A stretch of 64,000 nt of DNA from Seison nebaliae (taxonomy: Eukaryota > Rotifera > Pararotatoria > Seisonacea > Seisonidae): assembly GCA_023231475.1 (NCBI GenBank), contig JALJEE010000596.1, forward strand, positions 1-64,000, given 5' to 3'. Under the pieces are notes generated by a model. That model was not told the origin of the DNA and made no database searches. It saw only the letters and a list, made by a program, of their open reading frames with translations. Of this stretch, positions 61,577-64,000 are shown one piece after another. Within the stretch, counting starts at the first letter, position 1. The number at the start of each line of letters is the position of its first letter. Both the position numbers and the translations under genes were made by a program.

Positions 61577-63814
61577 ATGTCATATCGAGATATTCGAAGT
61601 TATTATCATTTCCATCATTTTCATCCGATTATCATGCTAATTAGATTTTTGCGAGATGACCAGGTTGTTAGGTTACGACCGAATAATATCCATGGAGAAC
61701 TTTAAGAAACCGAATTTTGGACTAGTCGCTGAAATTCTCCAATGGTTAATGAAACGGTTTTTACATTTTATAAAACGGAATTGAACAAATAAAAAACAAA
61801 TTAAACAGATTCGATAGCACAACTGATATTCCATTAGATATTAATTCGGAGCAAGATCGTGTGGCTTTTATCAAAGCCGTTGCTCAATTCATGGCAGCGA
61901 AACAACATATTAAACTGAACACGAAGAAATTATATCAAGCTGACGGTTATGCGGTGAAAGAATTATTGAAAATGACAACGGTCTTGTATGACGCTTATTT
62001 GCAAAACAAAGAAATGTTGAAAGATGATACAATGGCAGACGATGAGATGATGATGGCAGACAGTACTCTAATTCAAAATACGAATGCTCAAATTGAGGAA
62101 TTAAAAAATGCGAGACAACTCGCTGGTACGATAACGGAAAAAGGAGCAAATCTTTTCGAATTATTAGAACAAGAAGTAGATCTGAGAGTTCATAAAAATC
62201 TTAATCTTCTCACTAAGCCACTCTCTTTATGTATACGTAGGAAATAAGAACAAAAGTTCTCAATAAGAATTATGATACGAAAAATGTTCAGAAATATATC
62301 AGAGAAGCTGGAACTATGATCGAAGTTTTCTACTTATTCGATCTATAAAAAATCTAAATAAATTTTTAATAATTCATAGAAAGAGAATGAAAAGACTCAG
62401 AATATGCTGAATAGTATCAAAACAGACGAGAATGGTCTTGATCAGAAGATCGAGAAGAAAAGAGCCGAATATGAGAGAAGACAAAAGAAATTAGGAACAT
62501 TAAAAGTTCTCAGGTTTGAAAATTATTTTTATCCAAATTCTATCGGAAATTAACATTAAAAAAAGACCGGCTTATATGGATGAATATTTAGTATTGGAGA
62601 AAGAGTTGGAGAAGGTGTATGAGGAGTATCTTGTGAAATTTCGAATACAAACCTATTTGGAGCAACAATTACATGAAATGAATAAAGAAGACCAAAGAAA
62701 CTTTGAGGTTTAACTTTGAACTTTGAACGAAATTCATTTTGTTTTGTGTTTCTGATATTTTTCTTATTTTATAATTTCATAATTTTTGTTCATTAATCTT
62801 TGAAAGACGATGAAAGAAACAAGACAAGAATTATTAAAGAAACGAATTGATGATCAAGTCATAAATGATCTGAATGAGTTCGATGAAGAAGATGAAATTA
62901 ATTCTTTGAGTTTCGTTTCTTTTCCTTTTAGTTTATATAGAAATTACTTAAGTTTATCATATAATTTAGTTGATATTATCAGAATAATTTAAATAGTTTA
63001 GAAATTTAACAATTATTCTTCGAATTTTAGGGAGATAAAATAGGACCGTTTTCCAATTACATGGCAGATACAGTAAATGTTTTTGCAGGTGAACCACATT
63101 TCTTAAGCTGAACCGAATTATTATTACAACTATATCTTTCTTATAATTTTTCTTTTTTCTCTGAAGGCGATTCTCAGGAACCGGATATGGCTGACGTCGA
63201 AATAGATGAAAACGGAAGATTAATGGGTTACTTTTTTATAATGTGAAATTTATTGAGGAAATGTGAAAAAAATAGTGTTACCAGAAGTTGGTTTCCACGA
63301 ATATGATACAGATAAGAAAGATAGGAAATTAATAGCCGATCTAATGAAAGTTCAAGGTTAAAATGAAGATAATTATTGAGAATAATTTGGACGAATATCT
63401 CACTTAGATAAGAATTTCCCAGAGAATGATCATGAAATAACGACTAGCGACACGACCGACCAGAATTTCGATGATACAAATGGATTAGAAGAACGAGTTA
63501 AAGTCGCAGCTGCTAATAATAATCCGATTGAGACTAAATTATCCGGATCCGAATTAATTGATCATGAAACTGGTGTTAATCCGTTCGCCGGATTACATGA
63601 TGATGATGATTTATTTAGTAACGTGAAAGAAGCGACAGATATCTTGCATTCAGATAATTTGGATAATATCGATGTAGTTCATAATTTCGATCAGGAATTC
63701 GAAGAGAATATTAGTAGTAATAATCGACTATTTCAATTCAACAAGCGAAAAACAGATAATAAGCGTATACGACACATCTTTAAAGAACAATCGTATTATG
63801 ATGAAGGATTCTAA
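61577..63814 (+). CDS. CLUAP1: Intraflagellar transport protein CLUAP1 (IFT38)
   Basis: Eleven exons: 61577-61598, 61645-61756, 61809-62187, 62241-62324, 62380-62513, 62566-62707, 62807-62914, 63031-63088, 63167-63226, 63276-63356 and 63408-63814 (528 aa, all phases match). The N-terminus MSYRDIRNF leads into a calponin-homology-like domain with [32 protein letters not shown] and [20 protein letters not shown], nearly identical to other animals. A long coiled coil follows, including [20 protein letters not shown], then an acidic tail longer than in vertebrates. IFT38 is an IFT-B subunit that binds IFT20/54/57 and is needed for cilium assembly, so this organism makes cilia. AATAAAG follows the stop by about 10 bases. 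Confidence 0.95.
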
Positions 63815-64000
63815 AGTGAAATAAAGTACATGTTAATGTTTATCAAAGTTTTATTATCGATGAAATTTTAAGGAAATTTATATTTTTAAATTTATTTAAT
63901 TTTATGATTTTATTATTTTGTTTTACTTCCATTTTTTATGTTTGTTTTATTTGGAATTATAGAAAAATTCAGTTCTTCCAAAGATATAAGTGAAGATGAA

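Overview
The window reads as nuclear DNA of a small-genome invertebrate animal. It is AT-rich. Most coding introns are 42-65 bp, with GTT- or GTA-type donors and TTTTAG, TTCAG or AAG acceptors. Many proteins carry long Asn, Gln or Ser runs. The gene set is metazoan: an RGK-type small GTPase, Nup153, RAB21, the ciliary transport subunit CLUAP1, a LITAF-domain protein, FLYWCH zinc fingers and a coiled-coil/beta-propeller protein. The sequence alone does not fix the phylum; acariform mites, nematodes and rotifers are all conceivable. Gene models were built by hand by matching splice phases, so boundaries are predictions.

Left part (1-30 kb). A partial unidentified gene (minus) lies at the edge. 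It is followed by a two-exon secreted Pro-rich repeat protein (plus). A large minus-strand locus at 2,986-24,794 comes next. Its two 3' exons carry a BTB domain with no usable start codon. Two separate FLYWCH coding blocks, at 4.7-7.4 kb and 22.6-24.8 kb, both end at donors whose phase fits the BTB exon. This suggests alternative FLYWCH amino-terminal parts joined to one shared BTB tail. The 15 kb between the blocks is mostly non-coding but holds a few probable unidentified exons. At 29.6-30.0 kb is a small secreted prepropeptide gene.

Middle part (30-50 kb). The outstanding gene is a nine-exon, 998-residue protein at 30.5-34.1 kb whose BTB domain and following region match the plant phototropism family NPH3. 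It is followed by an unidentified 609-residue protein, RAB21, a zinc-finger/coiled-coil/propeller protein, one tRNA-Arg(TCG), a catalytically dead dual-specificity-phosphatase-like protein and an RGK GTPase. The last two end tail to tail, 16 bp apart.

Right part (52-64 kb) is compact housekeeping: FEN1 and DTWD2 (same strand, 66 bp apart, possibly one transcription unit), NUP153, low-molecular-weight protein tyrosine phosphatase, a LITAF-domain protein and CLUAP1. FEN1 carries an apparent one-base insertion that shifts its frame.
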